Part shown: in pieces, positions 42,990 to 50,593 of the stretch
How positions within the stretch are numbered: position 1 is the stretch's first letter
How the letters are laid out: each line of letters begins with the position of its first letter
NCBI GenBank assembly: GCA_964366335.1
Contig: CAYITQ010000001.1
Location: 1 to 64,000, forward strand
DNA from: JACRNA01 sp964366335
GTDB lineage: Bacteria; Patescibacteriota; Microgenomatia; CAZETR01; Amesbacteraceae
DNA length: 64,000 nucleotides
Direction of reading: 5' to 3'
Notes under the pieces: model-generated
The model's database searches: none
The model's input: the letters and a program-made list of their open reading frames with translations, nothing else
What the model was told of the DNA's origin: nothing
Translations under genes and position numbers: made by a program

Positions 42990-43759
42990 TAATAAATTGG
43001 AATGTGGGGGAGTCTTTTGCGCGCTGTATTAAATCTGTCTTGGACACCAAGTATCCAAACCTAGAATTAATTTTGATCGATAATAATTCCAATAAGCCTC
43101 CCAAGATACCTAAGGATCCGAGAGTTACATATATCCAAAATGAATCTAATCTTGGCTTTCCGGCAGCGGTAAACCAAGGATTAAAGTTATTTGTAGGGGA
43201 TTATGTGTTGCTACTTAATCCAGACACCCGGATACAAAATGATTTTTTTACCAAAGCAATTGAATCTATACAATTTAATAAAAAGATCGGCATCATGGGA
43301 CCCAAGTTTGTAGATCCCGATGGCACAACCCAAGGATCGGTCTACCGTGAACCTTCAATTATTCGTACTATCCAGGAATATTGGTTTGGAAAAACAAATC
43401 TGACTGAAAAATACACACTCAATACAAATAATTTGACGGAAGTAGACGTTGTCATTGGCGCATGTATGTTTATGTCAAAGAAAATAGTGAAGAAAGTCGG
43501 ATTATTCACTGACAAAGTTTTTATTTTTTATGAAGATTTTGATTATTGCAGACGAATCCGCAAAGCCGGATATAAAGTAATCTTTAATCCGAATATCACT
43601 ATTATTCATGAACATGGCCAAAGTACCAAACAAAATCCCCTGGCAAATGAACTTTTAATGAAAGCCTCTTTGTGGTACAACGGAATGTTAAAGCACTATA
43701 TTTTGTGGTTTGTTATATGGACTTCCCAGAAAGTAAATAAAATTCTACTCAAGTCGTGA
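42968..43759 (+). CDS. GT2, rhamnosyltransferase-like
   Basis: 263 residues from the ATG giving MEKISVIIINWN; the ATG at 42959 (MGFMEK) is an alternative. 'SVIIINWNVGESFARCIKSV', 'LIDNNSNKPP', 'NLGFPAAVNQGLKL', 'LLLNPDTRIQNDF' and 'FIFYEDFDYCRRIRKAGYKV' are standard. The stop codon lies in a hairpin (43751-43775). It is the last gene before the accessory island. Confidence 0.86.
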   Translation: MEKISVIIINWNVGESFARCIKSVLDTKYPNLELILIDNNSNKPPKIPKDPRVTYIQNESNLGFPAAVNQGLKLFVGDYVLLLNPDTRIQNDFFTKAIESIQFNKKIGIMGPKFVDPDGTTQGSVYREPSIIRTIQEYWFGKTNLTEKYTLNTNNLTEVDVVIGACMFMSKKIVKKVGLFTDKVFIFYEDFDYCRRIRKAGYKVIFNPNITIIHEHGQSTKQNPLANELLMKASLWYNGMLKHYILWFVIWTSQKVNKILLKS

Positions 43760-43790
43760 CATTTTGTCACAACTTGAATTGTATACAATT
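43751..43790. other. Hairpin at end of GT run plus perfect 14-nt palindrome
   Basis: 43751-43775 forms an 11-bp stem with one mismatch (arms AAGTCGTGACA and TGTCACAACTT, 3-nt loop). It overlaps the stop of the GT2 gene and has no T-run after it. Immediately after is AATTGTATACAATT (43777-43790), a perfect palindrome. They mark the left edge of the accessory island. Confidence 0.5.
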
Positions 43791-43821
43791 TGTAAACAAC
43801 TCAATTCAAAACTTTAAATGA

Positions 43822-43921
43822 TTTTCCACCTTAAGGGCGAAAAACATGAGTCATCGACAAAGTGTCGACAACTGAGATCTGACAGATAATATCAAAACAG
43901 ATCAAAAGGTTTGGCCGTTGA
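43822..43921 (+). repeat. Structured repeat element, copy A
   Basis: Four hairpins in order. H1 43822-43843 (arms TTTTC, CCTT / AAGG, GAAAA). H2 43854-43868 (TCGACA, loop AAG, TGTCGA). H3 43876-43903 (GATCTG, 16-nt loop, CAGATC). H4 43902-43921 (TCAAAAGG / CCGTTGA, imperfect). Copy B has the same order and the same H3 loop length, with compensating changes. The rest of the 43760-43928 gap holds nothing else recognised. Confidence 0.6.
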
Positions 43922-43928
43922 GTGATTT

Positions 43929-44600
43929 TTATAAGACATAATCTGATTTTACCTCGTAACTAAGATAGGGAGTTGAATCTTTCTTCAAAATACAAATATC
44001 AATTTCTGGCCATCGGTTTGGTAATTTTTGAATTTCCCCAACCGACTTCCAGCTAATCTGCTTATGTAATTTCATTCTCTCTTTTTGTTCATGACTAACA
44101 TCTACTCTGTAAATTGTGAACGCGTCATCAAATAATACTTCTCCATGTGATGTTTTAACGGTTTTTAAATGTAAGGATTGAAACTTAAAATCTTTTTCGT
44201 CAAGAATGATACCAGTATTGGATTCAAAAATACGAATTAAAGCACTTTCAATTGATTCTCCAAACCTAGGTTTTCCACTGGGCAAATTATAAAAATTGGT
44301 TGTTTCTGTGGGATGTTCTTTTATTAAAAATTCATCACCGTAGTTACATAGAAATCCGATGAAAAACGTTTTATATCCAGTGTCCTCTATGGTCGGCAAG
44401 TCATAATCAGTAATTACTTTAATCCCCGCAGCGGTTATTAGATATTTATCAGCCTCTTTTTTCATCAGACCTTTGCTAATTAACTGTTTAAGATGAAACA
44501 CAACGTTATCATCAAAATCATAGTCGACTGTTAAAACAGAGTATTTTTGCCTGTTCTGTATAAGCAATCTTTTTAGTAATACTTTTTGAATTTCGTGCAT
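43929..44600 (-). CDS. HTH-Nudix regulator-like protein
   Basis: 223 residues. An N-terminal winged-helix-like part (about 1-62, 'FHLKQLISKGLMKKEADKYL') is followed by a Nudix domain (about 75-200). The Nudix box at about 109-131 reads GKPRFGESIESALIRIFESN then TGI: the first G, E and R positions are present, but the REUXEE core is RIFESN, so metal-binding Glu residues are missing. It is probably not a hydrolase and may be a ligand-sensing regulator. It is divergent from the VOC gene with a 12-nt palindrome between them. Confidence 0.65.
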   Translation of the reverse strand: MHEIQKVLLKRLLIQNRQKYSVLTVDYDFDDNVVFHLKQLISKGLMKKEADKYLITAAGIKVITDYDLPTIEDTGYKTFFIGFLCNYGDEFLIKEHPTETTNFYNLPSGKPRFGESIESALIRIFESNTGIILDEKDFKFQSLHLKTVKTSHGEVLFDDAFTIYRVDVSHEQKERMKLHKQISWKSVGEIQKLPNRWPEIDICILKKDSTPYLSYEVKSDYVL

Positions 44601-44633
44601 ATAAAAGTACTCTGATTATAGATGATTCTTGGT

Positions 44634-44645
44634 GTAGTTAACTAC
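44634..44645. promoter_or_regulatory. 12-nt perfect palindrome between divergent genes
   Basis: GTAGTTAACTAC lies midway between the HTH-Nudix gene and the VOC gene (109-bp gap). It is a candidate operator for the regulator. A minus-strand TATAAT (44620-44615) for the regulator and TATAAA (about 44681) for the VOC gene flank it. Confidence 0.5.
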
Positions 44646-44691
44646 TCTAGAGAATACGACACTTAACTGATAACCTTCCTATAAATACTGA

Positions 44692-44700
44692 GGGGAGGTG
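44692..44700 (+). promoter_or_regulatory. Strong Shine-Dalgarno before VOC gene
   Basis: GGGGAGGTG followed by A, then 8 nt to the ATG at 44710, is nearly a perfect anti-16S match. Almost every other gene in the window lacks any SD, so this gene's translation signal is unlike its neighbours. Confidence 0.75.
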
Positions 44701-44709
44701 ATTTAATAT

Positions 44710-45078
44710 ATGTTCAATAAACTATTTGCAGTTTGCCTATTAGTAGCAGATTTCGAGCGTTCTCTGACTTTTTACAGGGATGCTGTTGGTTTGGAGGTAA
44801 ATTCCACTGATGGCGAATTCGCAGATTTCAAATTGGAAGGAACCTCTCTGGCTATATTCAGCCGAAAAACAGCCATTGCAATGTTCCCAGCAAAGAATAT
44901 GGGGAAAACTGGTGGCGCTGTATATGGATTTCAAGTTTCTAATGTAGCCAAAACTTGCGAAGCATTAAAAGTTAAGAATGTTGAAATCTTTGAAGGCCCA
45001 AAAACAACCACGTGGGGACAAACTGTGGCATACTTTAAGGACCCAGATGGTAATATATGGGAGGTCTCAGGAAAATAA
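44710..45078 (+). CDS. VOC-family (glyoxalase/bleomycin-resistance-like) protein
   Basis: 122 residues with two beta-alpha-beta-beta-beta modules: 'VCLLVADFERSLTFYRDAVG' and 'GFQVSNVAKTCEALKVKNVE', ending 'VAYFKDPDGNIWEVSGK'. VOC proteins bind metal and act as isomerases, dioxygenases or drug-binding proteins; the substrate cannot be read here. It has its own strong SD and is followed within 1 nt by the next gene. It is likely foreign to the surrounding glycan cluster. Confidence 0.85.
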   Translation: MFNKLFAVCLLVADFERSLTFYRDAVGLEVNSTDGEFADFKLEGTSLAIFSRKTAIAMFPAKNMGKTGGAVYGFQVSNVAKTCEALKVKNVEIFEGPKTTTWGQTVAYFKDPDGNIWEVSGK

Positions 45079-45079
45079 T

Positions 45080-45460
45080 ATGAATTATAAAGGTGTGATA
45101 ATCGAAGAGAGTCTTGTAAGCAAGAAGTTGCTTAAATTATGCCAAATAATTTCGACTCGAGTTGCCAACGATGACGATCCAAAAACCAATGCGGGTGAAC
45201 CTAAATGGACTTTACATCAAGTGGAAGTAACAGAGCAAAATATCGGTGAAGTTGTTAGTCAATTAGGTAAAAATCTTAAACTTCCTAATTGGTGGGCAGA
45301 TTTATCTTTAGAGGACGAAGTTTTTATAGTTTTCCACAACAAAATATTTAAAGGTGGAAATTCTGATCTAGATTTTCGAAAGCATGTAATAAATTACGCC
45401 CGTTCCTTAAACCTACCAGATGGACAGATACCATTAGGTGGTTCTTATGAAGTTAACTAA
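45080..45460 (+). CDS. Hypothetical protein, accessory island
   Basis: 126 residues from the ATG giving MNYKGVIIEESL. Soluble, with 'TNAGEPKWTLHQVEVTEQNI', 'LPNWWADLSLEDEVFIVFHN' and 'LDFRKHVINYARSLNLPDGQ'. I do not recognise the family. It starts 1 nt after the VOC gene and overlaps the glycosylase gene by 14 nt, so the three are one operon. Confidence 0.6.
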   Translation: MNYKGVIIEESLVSKKLLKLCQIISTRVANDDDPKTNAGEPKWTLHQVEVTEQNIGEVVSQLGKNLKLPNWWADLSLEDEVFIVFHNKIFKGGNSDLDFRKHVINYARSLNLPDGQIPLGGSYEVN

Positions 45461-46415
45461 GATAAAAATTATTGAGTTGGTGCCATCGGCATCGTTTAAT
45501 TTTGATGCTACTTTTCATAAACCAGATCACTTTACGTCTGGTGATAATCTGTGGGAATCTGGAACGCGTTGGCAGACATGGATATGGAAAGAAAAGTGTC
45601 TTGGTATTCGGTTTAAAAATATCGGATCTACTTTAAATCCAAAAATTGAAATTAGTATTTATTCAGAAGAAAAACTGGACAATGCATTTATTAATGATTT
45701 TTTTGATGAAGTCAAATATAGATACAACCTGGAGCTAGATTTAACATCGTTTTATAAAGAATTTGAAAGCGATAAAATCCTTGGACCCATTATTAAAAAG
45801 TGGCAAGGGATGAAACCTGGACACCCCAGTTCCTTATACGAATATCTCCTTATCGGAATCGTCCTACAAAATGCAACTGTTAGAAGATCTGTTCAAATGT
45901 TTAAGGCACTTCTTGAAAATTATGGAACCGAACTAGAATTTGATGGTAAAAAACTTTGGTGTTTCTTTAAGCCAGGTAGATTGCAAAAAATAACGGAGGA
46001 AGAATTAAGAGTATTAAAGCTTGGATACCGTGCCAAATCAATAAAGAGGATAGACGATTATTTCGCTCAAGGTTTAATGGATGAAATGGAACTTAGAAAA
46101 AAAGATAGAGAAACTCAAATGAATGAGTTATTAAAACTATATGGCGTTGGACCAGCAACTGTGTGGTATCTGCTTTTTGATGTATTTCATCATTGGGATT
46201 TTTTTAACCATGTTTCTCCTTGGGAACAAAAGATTTATTCTAAAGTATTTTTTGATGTTGATCCCGAAAATCCTGTACCTGTTGCAAAAATTCTCAAACA
46301 TTTTGATAGATTCGGGAAATATAAACAGCTTGCTGTGCACTATATCTGGGAAGATCTGTGGTGGAAAAGACAAAACGAGAGTATCCCTTGGTTGGAAAAA
46401 CAAATCAGAATATAG
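45447..46415 (+). CDS. HhH-GPD DNA glycosylase-like protein
   Basis: 322 residues. An N-terminal AlkA/OGG-like beta domain (about 1-100), then the helical HhH-GPD core: 'SSLYEYLLIGIVLQNATVRR', 'KITEEELRVLKLGYRAKSIK' and 'LLKLYGVGPATVWYLLFDVF' (HhH at about 235). After the HhH the usual P(V/I)D catalytic segment reads 'FFNHVSPWEQKIYSK', with no obvious Asp at that place. It is a base-excision repair-like protein whose activity is uncertain. The stop is followed by copy B of the structured repeat. Confidence 0.75.
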   Translation: MKLTKIKIIELVPSASFNFDATFHKPDHFTSGDNLWESGTRWQTWIWKEKCLGIRFKNIGSTLNPKIEISIYSEEKLDNAFINDFFDEVKYRYNLELDLTSFYKEFESDKILGPIIKKWQGMKPGHPSSLYEYLLIGIVLQNATVRRSVQMFKALLENYGTELEFDGKKLWCFFKPGRLQKITEEELRVLKLGYRAKSIKRIDDYFAQGLMDEMELRKKDRETQMNELLKLYGVGPATVWYLLFDVFHHWDFFNHVSPWEQKIYSKVFFDVDPENPVPVAKILKHFDRFGKYKQLAVHYIWEDLWWKRQNESIPWLEKQIRI

Positions 46416-46418
46416 ATG

Positions 46419-46576
46419 TTTTCACCTCAGAAGTGGAAAGTATGAACCGTCGACAAGATGTCGACAGTCCAGATCTAGTGAATACTATCAAAGTAGATCA
46501 AAAAGGTGTGGCCTTTGAATTTACGCTTCACCTGAAAGGTGGAAACTGTTGAATTGTTCCATCCCCGAGGTGGAAC
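46419..46576 (+). repeat. Structured repeat element, copy B, with two extra hairpins
   Basis: H1 46419-46439. H2 46449-46465 (GTCGACA, loop AGA, TGTCGAC). H3 46472-46499 (GATCTA, 16-nt loop, TAGATC). H4 46498-46518 (TCAAA..GG / CCTTTGA). Two more follow: 46529-46541 (CACCT, loop GAA, AGGTG) and 46556-46576 (GTTCCA / TGGAAC). H3 pairs keep complementarity although both arms differ from copy A. From 46577 to 46628 only a promoter is seen (TAAAAT 46614-46619, 9 nt before the next ATG). Confidence 0.6.
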
Positions 46577-46628
46577 TTTGGTTTACAAATTAGACTATTA
46601 ACTAAGTTAAGAATAAAATGGGTCACAC

Positions 46629-46913
46629 ATGGAAATAAGGAGATTACCGTCTTCACTTTTAGAAGGAAAGTTCTTACATTGCCAGCCGGTCGAAGATGGT
46701 CCGATTATAGAGGCGCCGATTGTTTCGTCTGAAGAAGGATCAACGCCGGTATTTAATGTTGTAATCGTTTGCCCAGTGAGACGGCCTTCAAGTAATTGCG
46801 CATTGAGGATGGTAGCAGGGAGTCAAGACGTTAAATGTCAATATTGGGAAGGTGATTCTTGTGGTCAATATCAAATAGTTGGACCAAAAATGGATAGAAA
46901 GTCAGAATATTGA
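46629..46913 (+). CDS. Small Cys-containing hypothetical protein
   Basis: 94 residues with five Cys (HCQ, VCP, NCA, KCQ, SCG) spaced through the chain, no membrane segment and no recognised family. It lies alone between structured repeat copies B and C and its TGA stop is the first base triplet of copy C, so gene plus element looks like one unit. Confidence 0.5.
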   Translation: MEIRRLPSSLLEGKFLHCQPVEDGPIIEAPIVSSEEGSTPVFNVVIVCPVRRPSSNCALRMVAGSQDVKCQYWEGDSCGQYQIVGPKMDRKSEY

Positions 46914-46951
46914 ATGGTATCAAAACAGATCAAAAGGGCGTGGCCTTTTGA
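46911..46951 (+). repeat. Structured repeat element, copy C (partial)
   Basis: It matches the second half of copies A and B: TGAAT, TATCAAAA, CAGATC and a perfect 8-bp H4 (TCAAAAGG 46930-46937, 6-nt loop, CCTTTTGA 46944-46951). H1, H2 and the left arm of H3 are absent. It ends 7 nt before the convergent GT2 stop. Confidence 0.6.
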
Positions 46952-46958
46952 GCCGGGA

Positions 46959-47822
46959 CTAAAATTCTCTGATCAGCTGGGGTAAGACTTGGATATAGGA
47001 TTTGACCAGGTCCCATTTGCCCCAGACAGACCAGGCTGGGATGCGGATGGCACAGCCAAAGAGCAAGACGAGTTTTAACAAAAATTGTTCAAGAGGGGAC
47101 TTATATTTTTTGAATAGATATAGATAACCTTTCATTTCACCGATAAACATTCCCGCTTTAGTGCCAATGCTTTTGCCCTGGAGGTGAACACATTTTGCAT
47201 CGGGATAATAGAAAATTCCGAAATTGTTTTTTGACATTCTATACATCCACTCGGTTTCCTCACCGTACATATAGAAATTCTCATCAAAACCACCAGTTTT
47301 TTCGTACACTATGCGCTTGAGCATTGTAAATGCCCCCATTACCCAATCTACCTTCTGGGTTTTTTGAAATCTGGATAAATCGCGGACATGGATAGAATCT
47401 ATATACTTGCGAATGATTGGGAAGTTGTCCACAAAGACTTGAAACTGAAAAATTCTCCGCAGAGTCGGGAAATAACCCCAAGATGGTTGAATAGACAGGT
47501 CTTCATTGAGCAACTGACAACCCAGGACATCATAGTCCTGGGCATAACACTTGGCTAGAGTATCGGGATAGACATAGGCATCACTATTTAATAACAAAAT
47601 CTTGTCACCTTTGGCAATTTTCATACCTTGATTGTTGTTGGCACCAAAACCCAATGGTTTTTTGTTATTGACGATTTTTACACCCGAAAAATTAAATTTG
47701 TCTTTTGGTGTGTTGTTCACCAGTATTATTTCCAGATTGATATCTCGGGACTTGAGCACACACTCCACACATTTCTTGGTAATTTCAGGGGTATTGTGGT
47801 TTATAATGATTACAGATAGCAT
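46959..47822 (-). CDS. GT2, rhamnosyltransferase-like
   Basis: 287 residues. 'SVIIINHNTPEITKKCVECV', 'LVNNTPKDKF', 'LGFGANNNQGMKIA', 'LLLNSDAYVYPDTL' (DxD equivalent) and 'FYMYGEETEWMYRMSKNNFG' are standard GT2 motifs. It is the only GT2 here on the minus strand; its start codon abuts the start of the PMT gene at 47823 with no gap (CATATG). Confidence 0.86.
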   Translation of the reverse strand: MLSVIIINHNTPEITKKCVECVLKSRDINLEIILVNNTPKDKFNFSGVKIVNNKKPLGFGANNNQGMKIAKGDKILLLNSDAYVYPDTLAKCYAQDYDVLGCQLLNEDLSIQPSWGYFPTLRRIFQFQVFVDNFPIIRKYIDSIHVRDLSRFQKTQKVDWVMGAFTMLKRIVYEKTGGFDENFYMYGEETEWMYRMSKNNFGIFYYPDAKCVHLQGKSIGTKAGMFIGEMKGYLYLFKKYKSPLEQFLLKLVLLFGCAIRIPAWSVWGKWDLVKSYIQVLPQLIREF

Positions 47823-49376
47823 ATGTTAAGGAAACTTGGTTTTATTTTAGCACTTGGGTTGGTCTTGAGGATAGGACTTTTGACCAAAGTTCCGTCTGAG
47901 CTGTTTGGAGACGAAGTTGATGTGGGTTATCAAGCGTATTCTTTATTGAAAACCGGCCAAGACATTTACCGCCAAACTCTGCCTTTTTATGTTCATTCCC
48001 TAGCTGAATGGCGGGCACCCCTTCTCATGTATGCCACCGTCCCGACAATTGCAGTAGCCGGTCTCAATGAATACGGCGCCCGCCTGCCAGAAGTGATTTT
48101 TGGGGTTTTAGGCATAGCCATAATATTTTTATTGACGAGGAAATATTCTGTGGCTCTAGCTTTGGCAATTATGCCCTGGCATATTCACTATTCTAGGGCT
48201 GCTTTTGAAGTTGTACTCATGCTTGATCTAATCATGCTGGGAACACTCTTGTTTCTCAAAAAACGTTTTTTGTTAGGTTTTATATTTTTTGCCCTGAGTC
48301 TTTATACATATAGTACTGCCATGTTGTTTGTCCCGCTGTGGATAGGCTATTTACTTATCAAAGAAAAAGCTTTTCCAATCTTGCAGGGACTGGTTTTTGG
48401 ATTGTTGATAACACCACTTATTTATTTTATTTTTTTGGGTCCTGCCCGCGACCGGTTTGGGATTCTGAGCCTGACAAACAACCGCGAAATAATTGACAAA
48501 GTCTTTACACTCAGAAAAGAATCTTCTTCTCCTTACATAAAATTCTTTGTAAATAAATATTTCATGGTCGGGGGAGAATGGTTTATGAATTATTTACGGC
48601 CCTTCTCGTCCGAATTTTTGTTTGTCAGGGGAGACCCTGTTATGCGCCATAGCATTCAAGCGATCGGACAATTATTACCCCTGATGGCACCATTTTTGTT
48701 AATTGGTCTCTATGTCTTGGCCAAGAAAAGACAATGGCTGTGGCTTGTCTGGTTGGCTCTTGCTCCCATCCCAGCATCTCTGACTTCTGATGGTGGCTAT
48801 CATGCCACCCGCCTGTTTCTAATGGTCCCGCCACTTGCTGTCGCCATCGGCACCGGTCTCTCTCAAATTAAAAACCGCCTGTTACTTGTCTCCTGTCTCC
48901 TGTTACTATCAGCCCAACTGGTTTGGGCCGGCTACTATTACCTCAATCATTATTCCAAACAATCCTGGCGTTGGTGGCATGTGGGTTACAAAAATATTCT
49001 TACCCAAATCCCCGCTCTCAGTGAAAATTATTCCAGGATATTTATAAACAACACTTATGAGCCGGCCCTGATGCGGTTTTTGTTTTGGACCAAATATGAT
49101 CCTGCTAAGTTTCATAAGAACTTTACGGATGACAAACCCTTAGACAATATTGTTCCCGGATATGACGGCTTTAGTCTGGATGGTAAATATTTCTTTGGCG
49201 CTTTCAACGGAAAAGAAAAACTTTTTCTTCCGGGAAGTCTATATATGATATCCCAGCGCGATGATGTGGGGGGAGATTGGGATTGGCGGGAATCACCTCC
49301 TGATAACATAAATCTAATAGGCGCCAGTAGCAATCTGTACGGTCAAGCGGTATTTTATTTGGTATCCAAAAAATGA
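47823..49376 (+). CDS. PMT/ArnT-like membrane glycosyltransferase
   Basis: 517 residues, polytopic. The first loop 'LFGDEVDVGYQAYSLLKTGQ' belongs to the DEx(x)xGYxAYS subfamily repeated at 50580, 53686, 55853 and 57355. 'EWRAPLLMYATVPTIAVAGL' follows. A C-terminal soluble part. TATAAT at 47802-47807 is 15 nt upstream of the ATG. Overlaps the next gene by ATGA. A 7-nt repeat (CTGTTAC, CTGTCTC) lies in the codons for 'LLLVSCLLLLSA'. Confidence 0.84.
   Translation: MLRKLGFILALGLVLRIGLLTKVPSELFGDEVDVGYQAYSLLKTGQDIYRQTLPFYVHSLAEWRAPLLMYATVPTIAVAGLNEYGARLPEVIFGVLGIAIIFLLTRKYSVALALAIMPWHIHYSRAAFEVVLMLDLIMLGTLLFLKKRFLLGFIFFALSLYTYSTAMLFVPLWIGYLLIKEKAFPILQGLVFGLLITPLIYFIFLGPARDRFGILSLTNNREIIDKVFTLRKESSSPYIKFFVNKYFMVGGEWFMNYLRPFSSEFLFVRGDPVMRHSIQAIGQLLPLMAPFLLIGLYVLAKKRQWLWLVWLALAPIPASLTSDGGYHATRLFLMVPPLAVAIGTGLSQIKNRLLLVSCLLLLSAQLVWAGYYYLNHYSKQSWRWWHVGYKNILTQIPALSENYSRIFINNTYEPALMRFLFWTKYDPAKFHKNFTDDKPLDNIVPGYDGFSLDGKYFFGAFNGKEKLFLPGSLYMISQRDDVGGDWDWRESPPDNINLIGASSNLYGQAVFYLVSKK
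48879..48906. repeat. 7-nt tandem repeat in PMT gene
   Basis: Units CTGTTAC, TTGTCTC, CTGTCTC, CTGTTAC in phase. Confidence 0.65.
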
Positions 49377-50593
49377 TTCGTAAATTACTTATATTTTCGG
49401 TAGTGATTATATTATTTGTCTGGCGGATTTTTCTTTCGGTCAACGCCAAGCATGGCGACATGTACAATAATATTAGCTGGGGAAGGGTAGCCTACAAACA
49501 GGAAGGTCTGGCCGGATATTATGAATTACCCAAAGAGGTCTGGTCTCACAGCCGGCCCAACCAGCCACCTGGTAGCATTTGGCTTCATCTTGCATCAGAA
49601 AATATTTATTACTCAACTGATAAACTGATAAACTGGCTAAACGGTAAACTACCGGTGTTTCCCTCAACGCTGGTTTGGTTTTGGCAGGATCATGGTGAGG
49701 TTATCTCGATCAAAATATTTTCAATATTAGCTGACTTTGCGATAGCCCTTTTATTGTATAAAGCCGGCGGAAAAGGATTGGCTTTGATTTACCTGGTTAG
49801 TCCACCCATGTGGTACAACTCAAGCTACTGGGGCCAGACGGATCCGATTGTAGCGGCCTTAGCACTCTGGTCAATATACTTTCTGATCAAGGGAAAACTA
49901 GCCAGATCCGGCATACTTCTCGGACTTTCTTTGATTACCAAGGCTTCGTGGGCGCCACTAACACTCTTCTATTTAATTTATTTTTGTCAAAATTTTCCCA
50001 GAAAAGTCTATAATTTGGTATTTATACCAGTAACGGCTATTTTGACTGCTTGGCCGTTTCACCCACAAACAGATCTCGTTTTTTGGCTGTACGATTTGTT
50101 TGTGACCAGAATACTGCCGGGAGAAACTGCTTTAGCTACCGTGGGTGCTTTTAATCTACATCACATAATCTGGGGTCAGATGGTCAACCATTGGTTTTCG
50201 ACTATTTTAGCCATGATTATCTTAATTCCCTTAATTATATATATGGCCATTAATTTGTTTCGGAAATCCGACCCCTTGAGACTTATTTATTGGCTGGCTC
50301 TCTTATTTTGGGCTTTCTTTTTGTTTAATACCAAAATGCACGAACGCTACCTTTATCCCATTTTTCCGTTATTATCTTTTTTATTGGTTTTGAAACCGAC
50401 TATAAAATTATTGATAATATACGTGCTAATCTCGCTGGTATTTTTGTTTAATATGTACTACATGTGGTATGCGCCCAATATCCCATGGTTGATGTCGCTG
50501 TATACACCCGAAGTTCTAGATTTCGTGAGTTTGGTTAATATTATTTTGTTTATCGCCTTTTTTAAGCTAAAATCAAGTTATGTTCAAGACTAA
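49373..50593 (+). CDS. GT87/PimE-like polytopic glycosyltransferase
   Basis: 406 residues, about 10 membrane segments. 'HSRPNQPPGSIWLHLASENI', 'LALIYLVSPPMWYNSSYWGQ' then TDPIVAALALW, and 'LFWAFFLFNTKMHERYLYPI' match the GT87-like pattern (PP loop, WGQxD, KMHERY). The donor is probably a polyprenyl-phosphate sugar. Overlaps the next PMT gene by 14 nt. Confidence 0.78.
   Translation: MIRKLLIFSVVIILFVWRIFLSVNAKHGDMYNNISWGRVAYKQEGLAGYYELPKEVWSHSRPNQPPGSIWLHLASENIYYSTDKLINWLNGKLPVFPSTLVWFWQDHGEVISIKIFSILADFAIALLLYKAGGKGLALIYLVSPPMWYNSSYWGQTDPIVAALALWSIYFLIKGKLARSGILLGLSLITKASWAPLTLFYLIYFCQNFPRKVYNLVFIPVTAILTAWPFHPQTDLVFWLYDLFVTRILPGETALATVGAFNLHHIIWGQMVNHWFSTILAMIILIPLIIYMAINLFRKSDPLRLIYWLALLFWAFFLFNTKMHERYLYPIFPLLSFLLVLKPTIKLLIIYVLISLVFLFNMYYMWYAPNIPWLMSLYTPEVLDFVSLVNIILFIAFFKLKSSYVQD

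Noticed and set aside
43822..46951. Integron attC sites
   Set aside because: Hairpin order and cassette-like layout are suggestive, but the attC core GTTRRRY and its inverse are missing and no integrase is in the window.
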